NCBI GenBank assembly: GCA_027924585.1
Contig: BSBM01000597.1
Coordinates: forward strand, 4,975,501-5,039,500
Length of the DNA stretch: 64,000 nt
Direction of reading: 5' to 3'
Source of the DNA: Larix kaempferi
Lineage: Eukaryota > Streptophyta > Pinopsida > Pinales > Pinaceae
A program made the translations under genes and the position numbers. This document shows, in pieces, positions 22,030 to 33,619 of the stretch (position 1 is the stretch's first letter; each line of letters starts with the position of its first letter). A model generated the notes under the pieces. The model was not told where the DNA came from and ran no database searches. It was given only the letters and a program-made list of their open reading frames with translations.

Positions 22030-23350
22030 TCAATATACCATTATCTGCTTCATGGAAAATACAAGGAAAAAATGAACAATTCTGATCACCTCCGCTATAT
22101 TGTCAGATCCCTCCTTTTTAAAGAGATTATCAAAATTATTAATCCATGTGTTGGAAATATCTTTAAATTTGTTGACTGCATCCCCATAATCTGATTTAAT
22201 CTTCCAGATCGTGTTACTATTCTTCTTGTGATTCACAAAGTGATGAAAAAACTTAGTATTTCCATCCCCTTTAGCAAGCCAAAGAGATATGATTGTAAGT
22301 CTCCATTCTACTTCTTGGAATAACAATAACTCTCTTCACCTTTTCTCTAGAATCTCCATCATAGTGGCCTTTGATATATTTGAGACAAACCCCATACCTT
22401 CTGCTTTGTTCCAATTAGCCAAACGATTTTCAATATCTTTTAAATATTTTTCCTTATATTCCCTCATAGTGGTTGACCAGTTAAGAGAGACTTATTTTTC
22501 TCTTTTAAGATTCTTGAAAAATTGAATAGAATCCAATTATTGATTGGAAGAATCATAGGGAGTCCAGGTAGACTTAAGAATCTTGACAATGTCCTTTCAT
22601 TCAACCAAATAGAGCTAAATTTAAAAGGAATAGATGGTTTGGTTCCCACAACAACTAATTCCATAAATATTGGGTGATGGTTTGAGTTGCCTTCATTACC
22701 CACCCATTTTTTGAGTCTAAAGGGAGAATCAAGCATGCCTTCACTAACAAAAAAATTATCAATTCATTTTTCTATTCTATCTTTCCCCACACACATGTTG
22801 CTCTAGATTGGAGTGATCTTAGAAGGTTTAATATCCAAAATCCCAACCAACTCCATCTTCCATAAAAAATACTCAGATAGATAATCTCTATGTGCCAACG
22901 AACCCCAAATATCAGAGCAGCCCAAAGAAAAGTTCAAGTCGCCCCCCATAATAAGACTTTTAATCTCCATAATTTCCTTAGACATCAATTTATCCCAAAA
23001 AGACACCCCATTTGAATTGGGTATGTATATATTAACAAAACAGAATTTCTTACCCAGTTCACTTGAAAATAAAACCATTCCCAAAACCGAGTCCATGGTC
23101 TAAGAATTGGAGAGAGTCAAACTCTAGATTTTCCAACCAGTAATCAAGCTTCCAGAGCATCCTTTGCATCAGAGGAACTAAACTCCCAACCTCCTATAAG
23201 CCTCTTTAATTCCAAAATGATTTTCCATACCTCACTCATAATATCTTGAAGAAATAACACATTAGGTTTAGTAGAATCAATCAATCGATGAATGGGTAAT
23301 TTTTTTGAGGGTTTAGCCAGCCCTTTATAGTTCAAAGAGCACAAAAGCAT
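22030..23350 (-). pseudogene. LINE 2 apurinic-type endonuclease and linker to RT
   Basis: The start MLLCSLNYKGLAKPSK and PNVLFLQDIMS are the first endonuclease motifs. CFVNIYIPN, LIMGGDLNFSLG (metal-binding Asp/Asn) and NSNHHPIFMEL (the S-D-H-x-P-type motif, here with Asn) follow in other frames. WLAKGDGNTKFFHHFVNHKK (about 22260) is the linker motif before RT. Numerous stops. Confidence 0.75.
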
Positions 23351-24019
23351 TAAGCAATCCTTGTTTGGGAGTCCACTTCTCTAAGCATCCCAATAATTGA
23401 TTTCTATGAACATGCTTCCACTTCCATAGACGATTTCACCCGTGCTTTATGAAAAAGGGATTTCCTCCCTCTGCCTCTAGAATGACTAGCCTCAGGGTTC
23501 ATACCTAAACCAACACCACCAGTGAACATATTCATGTTCTTAGAACCCCCTTTGGGCGACCTGAGTTTAAGCTTTGTAGTCATCCTACAACACCAACTTA
23601 GATGGGTCCATAAAAATCCCAATAACTTCATTGAGAGACCTATGATCTAGGCTTAACCTCAATGGGGAATCCAAACTAGACCTTGAACACACATCTTTTA
23701 ACTACCCAACCCCCCAAACACAAGGCAGATCTAGACAGAAAGGAATCAAGTCTAAAAGATACACACCTGAATCTTTCTTGAGACTTCCCTAGTTCATTTT
23801 CAGAATAGCTGCATCTTCAGAGGGATATCAATTTGTTACAAGATCAACCATTACCACATTAGGTAATGTAGATACCTCCCGATCTATTTCATGCAATTTA
23901 TGACCATCAACTGATCCCAAAATCTACATCCTTCTCAGAAGCATGATGGCTCAACTTCTCCAGAGAATTAAATTTGGTTAGATTATTCACGTTCTCCTTC
24001 TAGACCCACACTCTCCTCT

Positions 24020-24983
24020 TGAATGATAAAGAACATTCCTCTACCAGGTGCCCGTAAAGGCCTAGACATGTATATGACCACCTTTATGAAGATCCAAAAT
24101 CACCATGATCTTGGCCATACACATCCGACCAGTACAAAGATATGACATGCCCGCTTCCTTGGAAATACCAAGAGAGTTCGCTATAGCCTTGGAGATATCA
24201 TTTAACCAAAAATCAAAGGGAAGATTTGGAAATTTGATCCAAACTGGGGACATGTCATACCTCTTAGAAGTCGAGGTGTCCATCTCTTGAGAAAGAGAAC
24301 ACATGAATCCCAGCGCCACAACCGATTGTAAATTCTTGCTGCATCTTATGCCTTTTTGAAGCGAAAAGAAACCTAGCCCTGATATACAATGAAGGATATT
24401 GGATCATACCTAATGATGCACTCCAGTTCGTTGTGACCCACTCTTTTAGACCCTGTTCTTTAACTCCAGGACTAGAGAATCTCCCAACCAGAGTCATTTC
24501 ATTGTTCATTGTTGCATCATTCAGACAAATATCATCTCCCAATACAAGGTTTAAAGGTTCTACTTTCTTCTTAACACATTTTTTATATCTCTTTTGTGGT
24601 AAAGCATATGAAGAGGTCCTTCCCACTTTCAATGGATTAGCACTACATCCCTCCCCTCTACTTGCAGAAACACCACGAAGGTCATCCAAACAAAAATGAT
24701 CCATGATAAACCCAATTCCAAGAAATTCATCCTCCTGCTTAAAAGGTCCTAACACATTTTTATCACATCCTTTGATCCCAGACATCGAATCCAAGCCTTC
24801 ATAAAAGCTATGATAAACCCGATGATCATTACCTAGAATTGAAAATTGAGTAAAACATGAGCGATCATCACACCCGAGGGAACATTTTGGAGACAATAAA
24901 TTCACTTGTGATGCAAAGTGATAATCCTTTGTATGCCCTCCCTGACAAGTGACCAAGAGTTTCGACATATGTATTGTAATCAA
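24020..24983 (-). pseudogene. LINE 2 ORF1 (DUF4283-like)
   Basis: The left half contains DMSPVWIKFPNLPFDFW and ANSLGISKEAG, typical of the plant DUF4283 domain that binds nucleic acid in LINE ORF1. At about 24030-24065 another frame shows a degenerate knuckle (GLYGHLVEEC). The right half (24264-24983) is open but low in recognisable motifs, with one block TLVGRFSSPG. At least one frameshift separates the halves. Confidence 0.6.
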
Positions 24984-25337
24984 ATTTTCCCATTGAGCTT
25001 CCAGTTGGTGAGAAAGTCCATTCCCTAGCCTTAATTCATGGTGTAAGCTAAAGTCTAGACGATTTGCACCAACTATTCGACGAATTTTTCTATCAAAATC
25101 CGATGGAAATTGTTGAAATGATAGTTTAAGTTGTTAGAATTACATAATAGGGGTGCCCCAGGGGTAATCGAGCGCACTGAATCTATTTCTGTAATCAAAA
25201 TTGCTATTTCAACAATCAAAATTGCAATTTCAGCAACAAATCGCGTCGCTAGATTCCAACAAAACTCACCGAAAAAGTGCAAATCGCCTAGACTTTAACT
25301 TAGTCCACGCAAAAGTCATGCAAACCTAAAAACTAAC

Positions 25338-25412
25338 GTACTTCTTAAATAACCATAACGTACTTCTTCAAAACCATAACGTACTTCTTCAAAACCATAA
25401 CGTACTTCTTCA
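25338..25412. repeat. 21-bp tandem repeat, about 3.5 units
   Basis: Units of CGTACTTCTTCAAAACCATAA. The first copy is slightly different (TTAAATAA). It lies in anonymous sequence between LINE 2 and the SINE. Confidence 0.9.
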
Positions 25413-25512
25413 ATTTTAGTTGTTAAACTCAAACATCAATAGAAAATGTATTCTTAATGGAGGAGAACAACTAAATTCTTAATGACATTTTCAACAAACC
25501 AATAGTTATACA

Positions 25513-25743
25513 TTTTTTTTTTAACTAGAGGAATCGACAACTGGGAAGGTGCTGGTACTCTCGTGACACGAGGTCTAGGGATCCAATATCGTCTGCTACC
25601 ACTATACCCCTAGGTGCACCCACACAGCCTGCAAGCACGAGGCACGGGTAAGCCAGGGTGATTTGAACTCGTGACCTCCATTTACAACATTTCCTTCATA
25701 TCAAGTGAATCGCCAGTTGAGCTACACCCCTGCGGGCCACTAT
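25513..25743 (-). mobile_element. tRNA-derived SINE
   Basis: On the minus strand a tRNA-like head begins near 25740. It has an A box TAGCTCAACTGG (25713-25724) and a B box GAGTTCAAATC (25660-25670), spaced as in tRNA genes. A body of about 130 bp and a run of A (T on plus, 25513-25522) follow. TTATACATTT lies at both ends (25506-25515 and 25744-25753), a good target-site duplication. The head has lost tRNA folding in places, so it is a SINE and not a tRNA gene. RNA polymerase III would transcribe it, and it would depend on LINE machinery. Confidence 0.8.
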
Positions 25744-25753
25744 TTATACATTT

Positions 25754-26013
25754 GATTATTAAACATAGACAACAATTTTGTATTTTAAGCTTGGGTGGTT
25801 TTATTTTCTAACCTTCACAATACTTAGTGGGTGCAGATTGTTTTACAATATTTTTTTATAAAATGTAAAAAAATTATTTTGATTATTAAACAAAATAAAA
25901 ACAATTGTTAACCTTGTGTCATTAAACCTAAAGGAGCATCAAAGAATAAACATAAACGATGGCAATTTTGTATTTTAAACATTGGCGGGCTTCATTTTTA
26001 ATCAACACATTAC
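25754..26013. other. AT-rich spacer with a diverged repeat of about 50 bp
   Basis: CAATTTTGTATTTTAA followed by a GGGTGG/GGCGGG-containing stretch occurs twice (about 25773 and 25963). No gene is seen. It is the flank into which LINE 1 inserted. Confidence 0.5.
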
Positions 26014-26467
26014 TTTTTTTTTTTTTTTCATAGAAAAATTCAACTTACTATTAATATGCGGAATAGTAAATATATCCAGCTGTCAGAACAAACATAGACA
26101 CACAATCCCTGTCATATGGAGGACCAGGGAGTAACTGGTCGAAGTGACAACATAGTGTCAACAACTATAACATAATAGTCCAAAAATAATAGTGCCACAT
26201 GTCCTTAAAACATCCACCAGTCAAAACAGGAAGTCATCCTATAGTAGAAACAGTATCCATATGTCACATCAGCAAATATATATAGACCAAAATATATAAT
26301 AAGTCCCATGAACAGTCATCCTCAACTGCCAGTCATCAAAGGCATCTAATACAAGAATCCATCTATGCTATAAATACCGAACAACATCAGTAAGAGGCTG
26401 AAATAAATGCCGCAAAAAGATAGTGAGTATGAATTAGCGCCCAACAAGTAGTTGAACCCTGTACATT

Positions 26468-29400
26468 TCAAGGATCATGAGTAAACAGTATATCCTCCCG
26501 CCATTCCTGCCACATGATGACCCCAGCCTGAGAATTAAGAGCCTGCTTTGATAGCATATCCGCCTCCAAATTAACCTCTCTGAATACATGTTCAAAATGT
26601 ATATGTTCAAATTCCAAAATAAGCTTTCGAGCTGCTTCCATCCAATGTGAAAGAAGTAGAACATTGAGTGATGTAATGCCTCTAACCCAAGAGATAATAG
26701 ATAATGAATCACCCAATACTACAAGAGATGTGATCTTTCTCAATCGGGCACAGAACAGTAAGAGCCATAGGGCACATAGTTCGCTCCTAGTATTGGTTCC
26801 AATACCTAGATTTAGCCAGATATGAATAGAGACAGTGTTGGAAATGTGAATTGTTGCGCCCGCTCCACCCCCCCCATTCCGACCCACAGCAGCCCCATCA
26901 AAGAATCCACATGGGAATATCAGCACTGGTGGTGCCAACCGGTATTTCTTATTCAGACTATCCCTACCACCGACAACTCCATGGATAGAGATAAATTCTT
27001 TGTGTGCCGCAAGGGTTTTATAGCATATCCCATCACAGAAAGGTGTCGTGTTTTAAAAAATACGAGAATTCTGAGCTTTCCATACCTCCCAGATCATATA
27101 GTATGGAAGCTCTGTACAACCAGCAGAATGTAGGGACCATGCAACTAGACAATCACATAGTGAATGATGTCTCCAGCGGAATTGCACTCCAGATTTATAT
27201 GGAATTTGTTTCCAGAGATCCCGTATGAACTAACAGGAAGTGAATAGGTGATCAACTGATTCCTCTTGTGAGCAGCATAGGGAGCACCATCCCGGACCAA
27301 TGAAACCACGACGACATAAATTATCCCAAGTTAGTATCTTATTACACAACACTAACCAGATAAAGCATTTTATCTTGAGGGGTAAGGCAAGTTTCCAGAT
27401 AGTTTTATCCCACCAACAAACCTCTGTCTGATCCTCAGCAAACATTGCATCGTATGCCAATTTAGCTGATACATTGCCACCAGACACATCCCACGACCAG
27501 ACTAATCTGTCTGCAGAGTCAGACAATTGTATATTTGATTGATATATCGGCCTGATATAATCATCCCATTCATTCCCCAAGGTACCAGATAAACCCAGCT
27601 GTGAAGCCGAAATCCAGAGAGACTGCCCATCCTTATACCGACCAGCCGCATGTGCCAGAGTATAAAAACCATTAGATCTGAGGTGAGTCCTTAATTCCAA
27701 CGATAGGATATGACCAGATGATTCTCCCAAGATCGGATCCAGCCCCAGTTTTATGTCACGACTATTGCCAGGAACCCAAGCAATCCAATGAGCAATTACC
27801 CTGAAAGATCCCATCAATCCATTCCAAATATTTGACACGCCCAAAGTAGTAGGCCGATTCAATCGAAGCCAATTTGTAACCGTAATATTCTTCAGGTATT
27901 TAGCTCTGATAATGCTTCCCCAAATAGAATTATCGAAGAGGGCGCGCCAGAGACTTTTTGTGTGCAGAGCCATAACAAATAGTTCGAGGTCCTTTATATT
28001 CCAACCCCCCAAATTCCAGGGTCGGGCCAAAACAGTCCATTTCATAAGATGAAATTTCTCTTGATCTCCACCCCCCGACCATAAAAAGATGAACAACTTC
28101 CGCCGAATTAGACTGAGGATGGATTTTGGGATTTTACACAGAGAAAACCAATAAACACCTAAGTTCTGCAAGACTGCTTTTTCCAATGTAAGTCTGCCAC
28201 CCATGGATAAATGGCGAAAGCTCCAGTGACTTATACACATTTCAAAACGTCTAACAAGCCATGACCAATCATTTATCAGGTATTTAGTTGGCTTAATGAA
28301 AAAGCCAAGATATTTCGTTCCAGCATCGAGTTCCTTGAATTTTAATGGCAGAACAGAACTTATCGAATGTTCCACATCAGCCAACAGGGAATGTTTCAAA
28401 AATTGTGATTTTATATAACTGATAATCATACCAGTAACCAAGCAGAAAAGGTCAAGAATCTTCTTATATTGAATCCACTCAGCAAGAATACCCTTGCCAA
28501 AAAGCATAACATCATCCACAAACAGTGAATGTGTAACAGAAATATCTCTTGTAATTTTAATGCTAGCAATCAGTCCCTCCCGTCGAGCCTTATAAATAGA
28601 TAGACTCAAGCCTTCAATGACCAGTAGGAAAAGAAGCGGCAATAGAGGACAACCCTGTTGGAGGCCCCGGGATGCCTTAAAGAATTCCGTAGGGTGACCA
28701 TTTATCAGAATAGCATAATTTACCGAGGTTATACAGTCCATAATCCATTTCATCACCTTCCATGGCAGACCGATCTGGATCAGAATCAATCTCAAGAAAT
28801 TCCAGTCCACCCTATCATATGATTTCACCAAATCCAATTGTAGGATGAGTGCTTCCATTCTCCTCTGTTTTATTGTATGAAAAATTTCCTGAGTCACTCC
28901 CACAGCATCATGGATCTGACGGCCCCGTAGAAACCCATACTGCTCCATGGAGATGTGTCTAGAGAGTATTGGTTTGATCCTATCAGCAATGATCTTGGAA
29001 ATAATCTTGTAGACTAAATTGCAGAGAGCATTAGGCCTGAATTCATTATAGTTATTCGGATGGGATGTTTTTAGAATGAGTGCTAGATAAGTTGAGTTTA
29101 ATGCCCCAGAAACAGTGCCTAATTTTCGAGACTCATCCACAGCCATTCGGAGATCCTACCCCATTATATCAAAAAAATGGATAAATAGTTCCACCGACCA
29201 CCCATCCGGTCCAAGAGATTTATCTTTGGCAAACCATCGCAAAGTGTTCTCCACATCCCCCAGAGAAACATCCAAATAAATACTATCCCCCTCCACATCA
29301 TTAAATATCCGAGGGTACTCCATAATGACCTTAAACTGTTCTTCCAGTGTTGTATTTTTTGGGTCACAATAGTATTCCTGAAAGTGACAAGCAACCTCAT

Positions 29401-30595
29401 TCATCAATTCCTCCTCCCCCCTGATCCGCCTACCCGTGTGATCATTAAGATTCCAAATAGAATTTTGCATCCTTCGAGATTCCGCAAATTGATGAAAAAA
29501 TTTTGTGTTCAGATCCACAGCTTTGAGCCATATGGCTCGGCTCTTCAACCTCCAAGTTTCCTCCTGCACAAGTAGAATATTCATTTTCTGACACTCCATT
29601 GAAGAGAGTTTTGAAGTTTCCACTGGGCTTAGCCCAATACCTACAGATCTCTGCATCAGATATTCCATTTCCTTTTCAATCTCAGCAAGTTCTATACCCA
29701 TCAAAGCTTTTTTATTTTTTTCCCACAATATAGTATAATCTTTGATCGCCTTGAGTTTCACCGCCAGCTTGTCCATAGCAGATCTCTCCCGCGAAACATC
29801 CAATTGTAGCCATTTAGTTCTCACCCCCGTAGTGTATTCAACATCCAAAATCCACGTGGAGGTGAATTTGAAAGGGAAGGATTTGTGATAGGTCTCCTCA
29901 TCAAATTGTAGAATTATAGGAAGATGATCACTGATTTTAATTTTTTGTATCCAGGACCTATAATTTTGAAAGCAATCCAGAAGAGATTCTGATATTAGGA
30001 AATGATCAATGCGTTTCTGAATCAGATTTTCATCCTTTCTACCATTTTACCAAGTTGGAGCCATTGGCCTCAGGGCCACATCAACCAAGGAGTATTTCAT
30101 GAATAGATTACTGAAATAGGATCCCAGGGGATCCCGCCTAGCCAAACTGCCCCAAAACTCCTCATCCCCCCAAGTGAAATTTAAATCCCCAGCAAGAATT
30201 AAGTTCTCCAATTCCAGCAGATGTTTCGAGACAGCCAACTCCCAGAAAGCCACCCGATCACAATAAGGTCCATAACAATTGATAATATTAATGTTCATTT
30301 CCGATCCCCTGATATTCCCGGACAACAAAATACCCAGTGAGATGTTAGATGGATTTAGCCTCAAAACTAAGGGGTTCCATGCCGCTAGGAGACCACCAGA
30401 GAGACCAACAACATCCACAGTGCATACCATCCATCTCGGCTTAACTTTGTTAAAAAAAATGCGGGCCTTCTCCCCACACACCATAGTTTCCTGAAGAAGT
30501 ACCAAATCAGGGTTGACAATATGTAGTACTCGTTTGAGGGCCAATTGTTTGGGTAGGCCCCCCACACCCCTGATATTCAGAGAGAAAAATATCAT
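26468..30595 (-). pseudogene. LINE 1 ORF2: endonuclease, RT, zf-RVT and RNase H
   Basis: About 1375 codons in one frame with stops at 30047, 29156, 27230 and 27053. The endonuclease has MIFFSLNIRG, LLQETM and LILAGDLNFTWG. SDHLPI occurs in the stretch after the first stop. RT shows FRPNALCNLVYKIISKI, MEQYGFLRGRQIHDAVG, LDLVKSYDRVDW, GLQQGCPLLPLLFLL and LFVDDVMLFGKG, followed by TKYLGFF. zf-RVT (about 27230-27480) has W...PLKIKCFIWLVL and CSLCCSQEESVDHLF. The last domain is an RNase H: GFFDGAAVG, TRSELCALWLL, VVLGDSLSI and NLEADMLSKQA give all four acidic residues. Its ATG overlaps the ORF1 stop (ATGA at 30592-30595). Confidence 0.9.
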
Positions 30596-30928
30596 TTTCG
30601 AACCCTCGCAAGGGATTTCAAACCTCTAAGAGCCCAGGTATCAGAAGAGTTGGGGGAATCTACCTTGCACCGGCCATCCTCTATCCCCCCCAGAATGGCC
30701 TTCTTGATTTTCCTAGCACTTCTCGTTTTCAAAGGAGATAATTCCTGAGCCAGACCACCCCTATGTGCCCCCTTTTGGACACAAATGTCTCCAATTGTTT
30801 CAGGTGGAAGTACAGAGATAGTATTGTTAATATCCCCATCCTGGACAGTATTCTTCAAACCCAATAAACCCTCCAAATCCCCACCAGTTGGCTCAGTAAT
30901 GTCCACCATCCGATTTTTGAAAAATGTA
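30592..30928 (-). pseudogene. LINE 1 ORF1, C-terminal segment beyond copia A
   Basis: The last 112 or so codons of ORF1, polar and basic (TRSARKIKKAILGG), ending ARVRK. Removal of copia A and one GGTAT joins it in frame to the segment ending at 38228. ORF1 would total 607 codons including the stop. Confidence 0.8.
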
Positions 30929-30933
30929 GGTAT
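30929..30933. repeat. TSD of copia A, left copy (GGTAT)
   Basis: GGTAT here and at 38228-38232 directly flank the two copia A LTRs. Confidence 0.95.
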
Positions 30934-31485
30934 TGTTAAGATTCAATATGCTAAGACAGAAAATAGCAGCATTACATTCCATTTTACAATAATAGCATAT
31001 ACAGGATCACTGAAGAAACAACAAGCATAGCATAAACACAAGAGACAGAGATTTATCCTAGGAAACCCTCATGGGGTAGAAAACCCAGCAAAGCTTCCTC
31101 AATATAGATGACCAGCAATATACAAAGATGAAACCCTGAGACATGATCTCCTCCTCCAAAATAGCAGACCTCTTCTCCACAAGTGCGCTATCCTCAAGTG
31201 AGTGAGTGTGTCAAATGAGGAACACACCTCCTCTATTTATACACTACTCTGATATGTATTTTACACAAGTACATGTAGGCTCATATTTAACCATTAGGTT
31301 AAATACCCCATTATAACTGACTGGGCTGACACCCACATGGTGGGTCTAATAACCCTAGTTACCACAACCAACTTGGAGGAATAAACATCTCCGGATTTAT
31401 AGTATAATCACATCGGAGGTATGGAACATCTCCGGAATAAATAATATACAAATATAATATTCTTTGAAGTTACAATATTTCAACA
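30934..31485 (-). repeat. 3' LTR of copia A
   Basis: Plus-strand limits TGTTAAGATT...ATTTCAACA. On the element strand it starts TGTTGAAATATTG and ends GAATCTTAACA. A TATA box (GTATAAATAG on the minus strand) lies near 31236. Five differences from the other LTR. Confidence 0.95.
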
Positions 31486-31500
31486 CTCCCCCTTAACGAG
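31486..31500 (-). promoter_or_regulatory. Polypurine tract of copia A
   Basis: Minus strand CTCGTTAAGGGGGAG directly before the 3' LTR. Confidence 0.85.
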
Positions 31501-31659
31501 AAGGATATTATAACAGTATCTGCACGAGCAAGGAGTCATCAACATCATACATGATACATCTATATATCATCGAAAGCTTTCTTCAATTTGTATTCATCAG
31601 TAACTCAAACAGTTACTGGTATATCAATGTCAACATCAACATCGAAATCACGATCATCG

Positions 31660-32110
31660 GCATCGTCATCACACGATCAGCAGCATCGTCATCACACGAT
31701 CAGCAGCATCGTCATCACATGATCAGCAGCATTTTCATCACACGATCAGCAGCATCATCATCACACGATCAGCAGCATTGTCATCACACGATCAGCAGCA
31801 TCGTCATCACACGATCAACAGGATCGTCATCACATGATCATCAGCATCGTCATCACACGATCATCAGCATCGTCATCACACTATCAGCAGCATCATCATC
31901 ACACGATCAGCAGCATCGTCATCACATGATCAGCAGCATCGTCATCACACGATCAGTAGTATCGTGATCACACGATCATTAGCATCGTCATCACACGATC
32001 ATCAGCATCATCATCACACTATCAGCAGCATCGTCATCACACGATCATCAGCATCGTCATCACACGATCAACAGCATCGTCATCACACGATCAACAGCAT
32101 TGTCATCTAT
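31660..32110. repeat. Copia A tandem array 1: 23-bp units
   Basis: About 19-20 copies of CATCGTCATCACACGATCAGCAG with point variants (CAC/CAT, CAG/CAT/AAC). The period of 23 puts all three frames through each stretch, so the open frames here are artefacts. Confidence 0.95.
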
Positions 32111-32163
32111 ACACATGATCCTTCCTTTCAGATTTACTGGATCAATTTTATCATAATCATATT

Positions 32164-32697
32164 TAAGACTATCCTTCCTTTCGAAATTACTGGATTTACT
32201 GTCTAAGGATGATTAGTCCAACCACAATCACATTTAAGACTATCCTTCCTGGATTTACTGTCTAAGGATGATTAATCCAACCACAATCACATTTAAGACT
32301 ATCCTTCCTGGATTTACTGTCTAAGGATGATTAATCCAATCACAATCACATTTAAGACTATCCTTCCTGGATTTACTGTCTAAGGATGATTAATCCAATC
32401 ACAATCACATTTAAGACTATCCTTCCTGGATTTACTGTCTAAGGATGATTAATCCAATCACAATCACATTTAAGACTATCCTTCCTGGATTTACTGTCTA
32501 AGGATGATTAATCCAATCACAATCACATTTAAGACTATCCTTCCTGGATTTACTGTCTAAGGATGATTAATCCAATCACAATCACATTTAAGACTATCCT
32601 TCCTGGATTTACTGTCTAAGGATGATTAATCCAATCACAATCACATTTAAGACTATCCTTCCTGGATTTACTGTCTAAGGATGATTAATCCAATCAC
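32164..32697. repeat. Copia A tandem array 2: 59-bp units
   Basis: About nine copies of a 59-bp unit containing CACATTTAAGACTATCC and CTGTCTAAGGATGATTAATCC. Later copies are nearly identical and the first is diverged, suggesting recent growth at the right side. Confidence 0.95.
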
Positions 32698-32719
32698 GTG
32701 CATTTTGAACCAAGGTCCA

Positions 32720-33320
32720 GGGACGATGCAGTCCTATCCTCTATTCTCGGAGACACCTGTCTACGGCTCACTTTAGAACTGCATGTCTAGGGATGATCCA
32801 ATCCCCTCAAGTCCACCAAGGACTTCATTCTCGGAGACCTCACGTCTACGGCTCTCTTTAGGACTGAAAGTCCAGGGATGATCCAATCCCCTCAAGTCCA
32901 CCAAGGACTTCATTCTCGGAGACCTCACGTCTACGGCTCTCTTTAGGACTGAAAGTCCAGGGATGATCCAATCCCCTCAACTGTCCACTAAGAACTTCAT
33001 TCTCGGAGACCTCACGTCTACGGCTCTTTTTAGGACTGAAAGTCCAGGGATGATCCAATCTCCTCAACTGTCCACTAAGGACTTCATTCTCGGAGACCTC
33101 ACGTCTACGGCTCTCTTTAGGACTGAAAGTCCAAGGATGATCCAATCCCCTCAACTGTCCACTAAGGACTTCATTCTCGGAGACCTCACGTCTACGGCTC
33201 TTTTTAGGACTGAAAGTCCAGGGATGATCCAATCCCCTCAACTGTCCACTAAGGACTTCATTCTCGGAGACCTCACGTCTACGGCTCCTTTTAGGACTGA
33301 AAGTCCAGAGATGATCCAAT
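32720..33320. repeat. Copia A tandem array 3: 85-87-bp units
   Basis: About seven units. Each holds GGACTGAAAGTCC (arms GGACT/AGTCC), ATTCTCGGAGACCTCACG and TCTACGGCTC. Most units are exactly 87 bp, so the minus (element) strand stays open as a repeated 29-residue peptide (33319 down to 32858). Confidence 0.95.
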
Positions 33321-33360
33321 CCTTATCTGTATTCTCATCTATACATGTACAAATATCCAA

Positions 33361-33535
33361 GAGCATGTATCACATCAAAACATGTATACATCTAGCATGT
33401 ATTCTCACTAAAATATCTAACATCAAAACGTGTATACATCACATCAAAAACATGTATACATCTAGCATGTATTCTCACTAATATATCTAACATCAAAACA
33501 TGTATACATCACATCAAAAACATGTATACATCTAA
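33361..33535. repeat. Copia A tandem array 4: 70-bp units
   Basis: About 2.5 units around ACATGTATACATCTAGCATG and TATCTAACATCAAAAC. Confidence 0.9.
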
Positions 33536-33619
33536 AATAAAAGATATATAAGAGTTCTAAATCTAAATAATTCTAAGTAGCTAAGTGCAGTAAATAGGTA
33601 ACCTCATCATTGATGAGAC

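Larger units (their letters stand above)
19848..25058 (-). mobile_element. LINE 2: decayed L1-type non-LTR retrotransposon
   Basis: On the minus strand it has ORF1 (DUF4283-like plus a knuckle remnant), endonuclease, RT and a zf-RVT region, all with many stops and frameshifts. The flanks carry ACGATTTGCACAAAC (19833-19847) and ACGATTTGCACCAAC (25059-25073), a 15-bp duplication with one mismatch, which fits target-primed reverse transcription. No poly-A tail is visible at the left (3') end and no RNase H domain follows zf-RVT. Confidence 0.75.

Noticed and set aside
25655-25740. A functional tRNA gene
   Set aside because: A and B boxes are present, but the arms do not pair properly. There is a long body and an A-tail with a target duplication, so it is a SINE.
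31551-32206. Long histidine/serine-rich open frames
   Set aside because: They arise from the 23-bp array cycling through all frames; no start context or relatives.
32963-33481. 172-codon plus-strand frame in the 87-bp array
   Set aside because: It is antisense to the element and is the mirror of the repeat; the element-sense frame is the only one worth keeping as a low-interest note.
31660-33535. CRISPR-like regular repeats
   Set aside because: Units are directly adjacent without unique spacers and the context is a plant retrotransposon.
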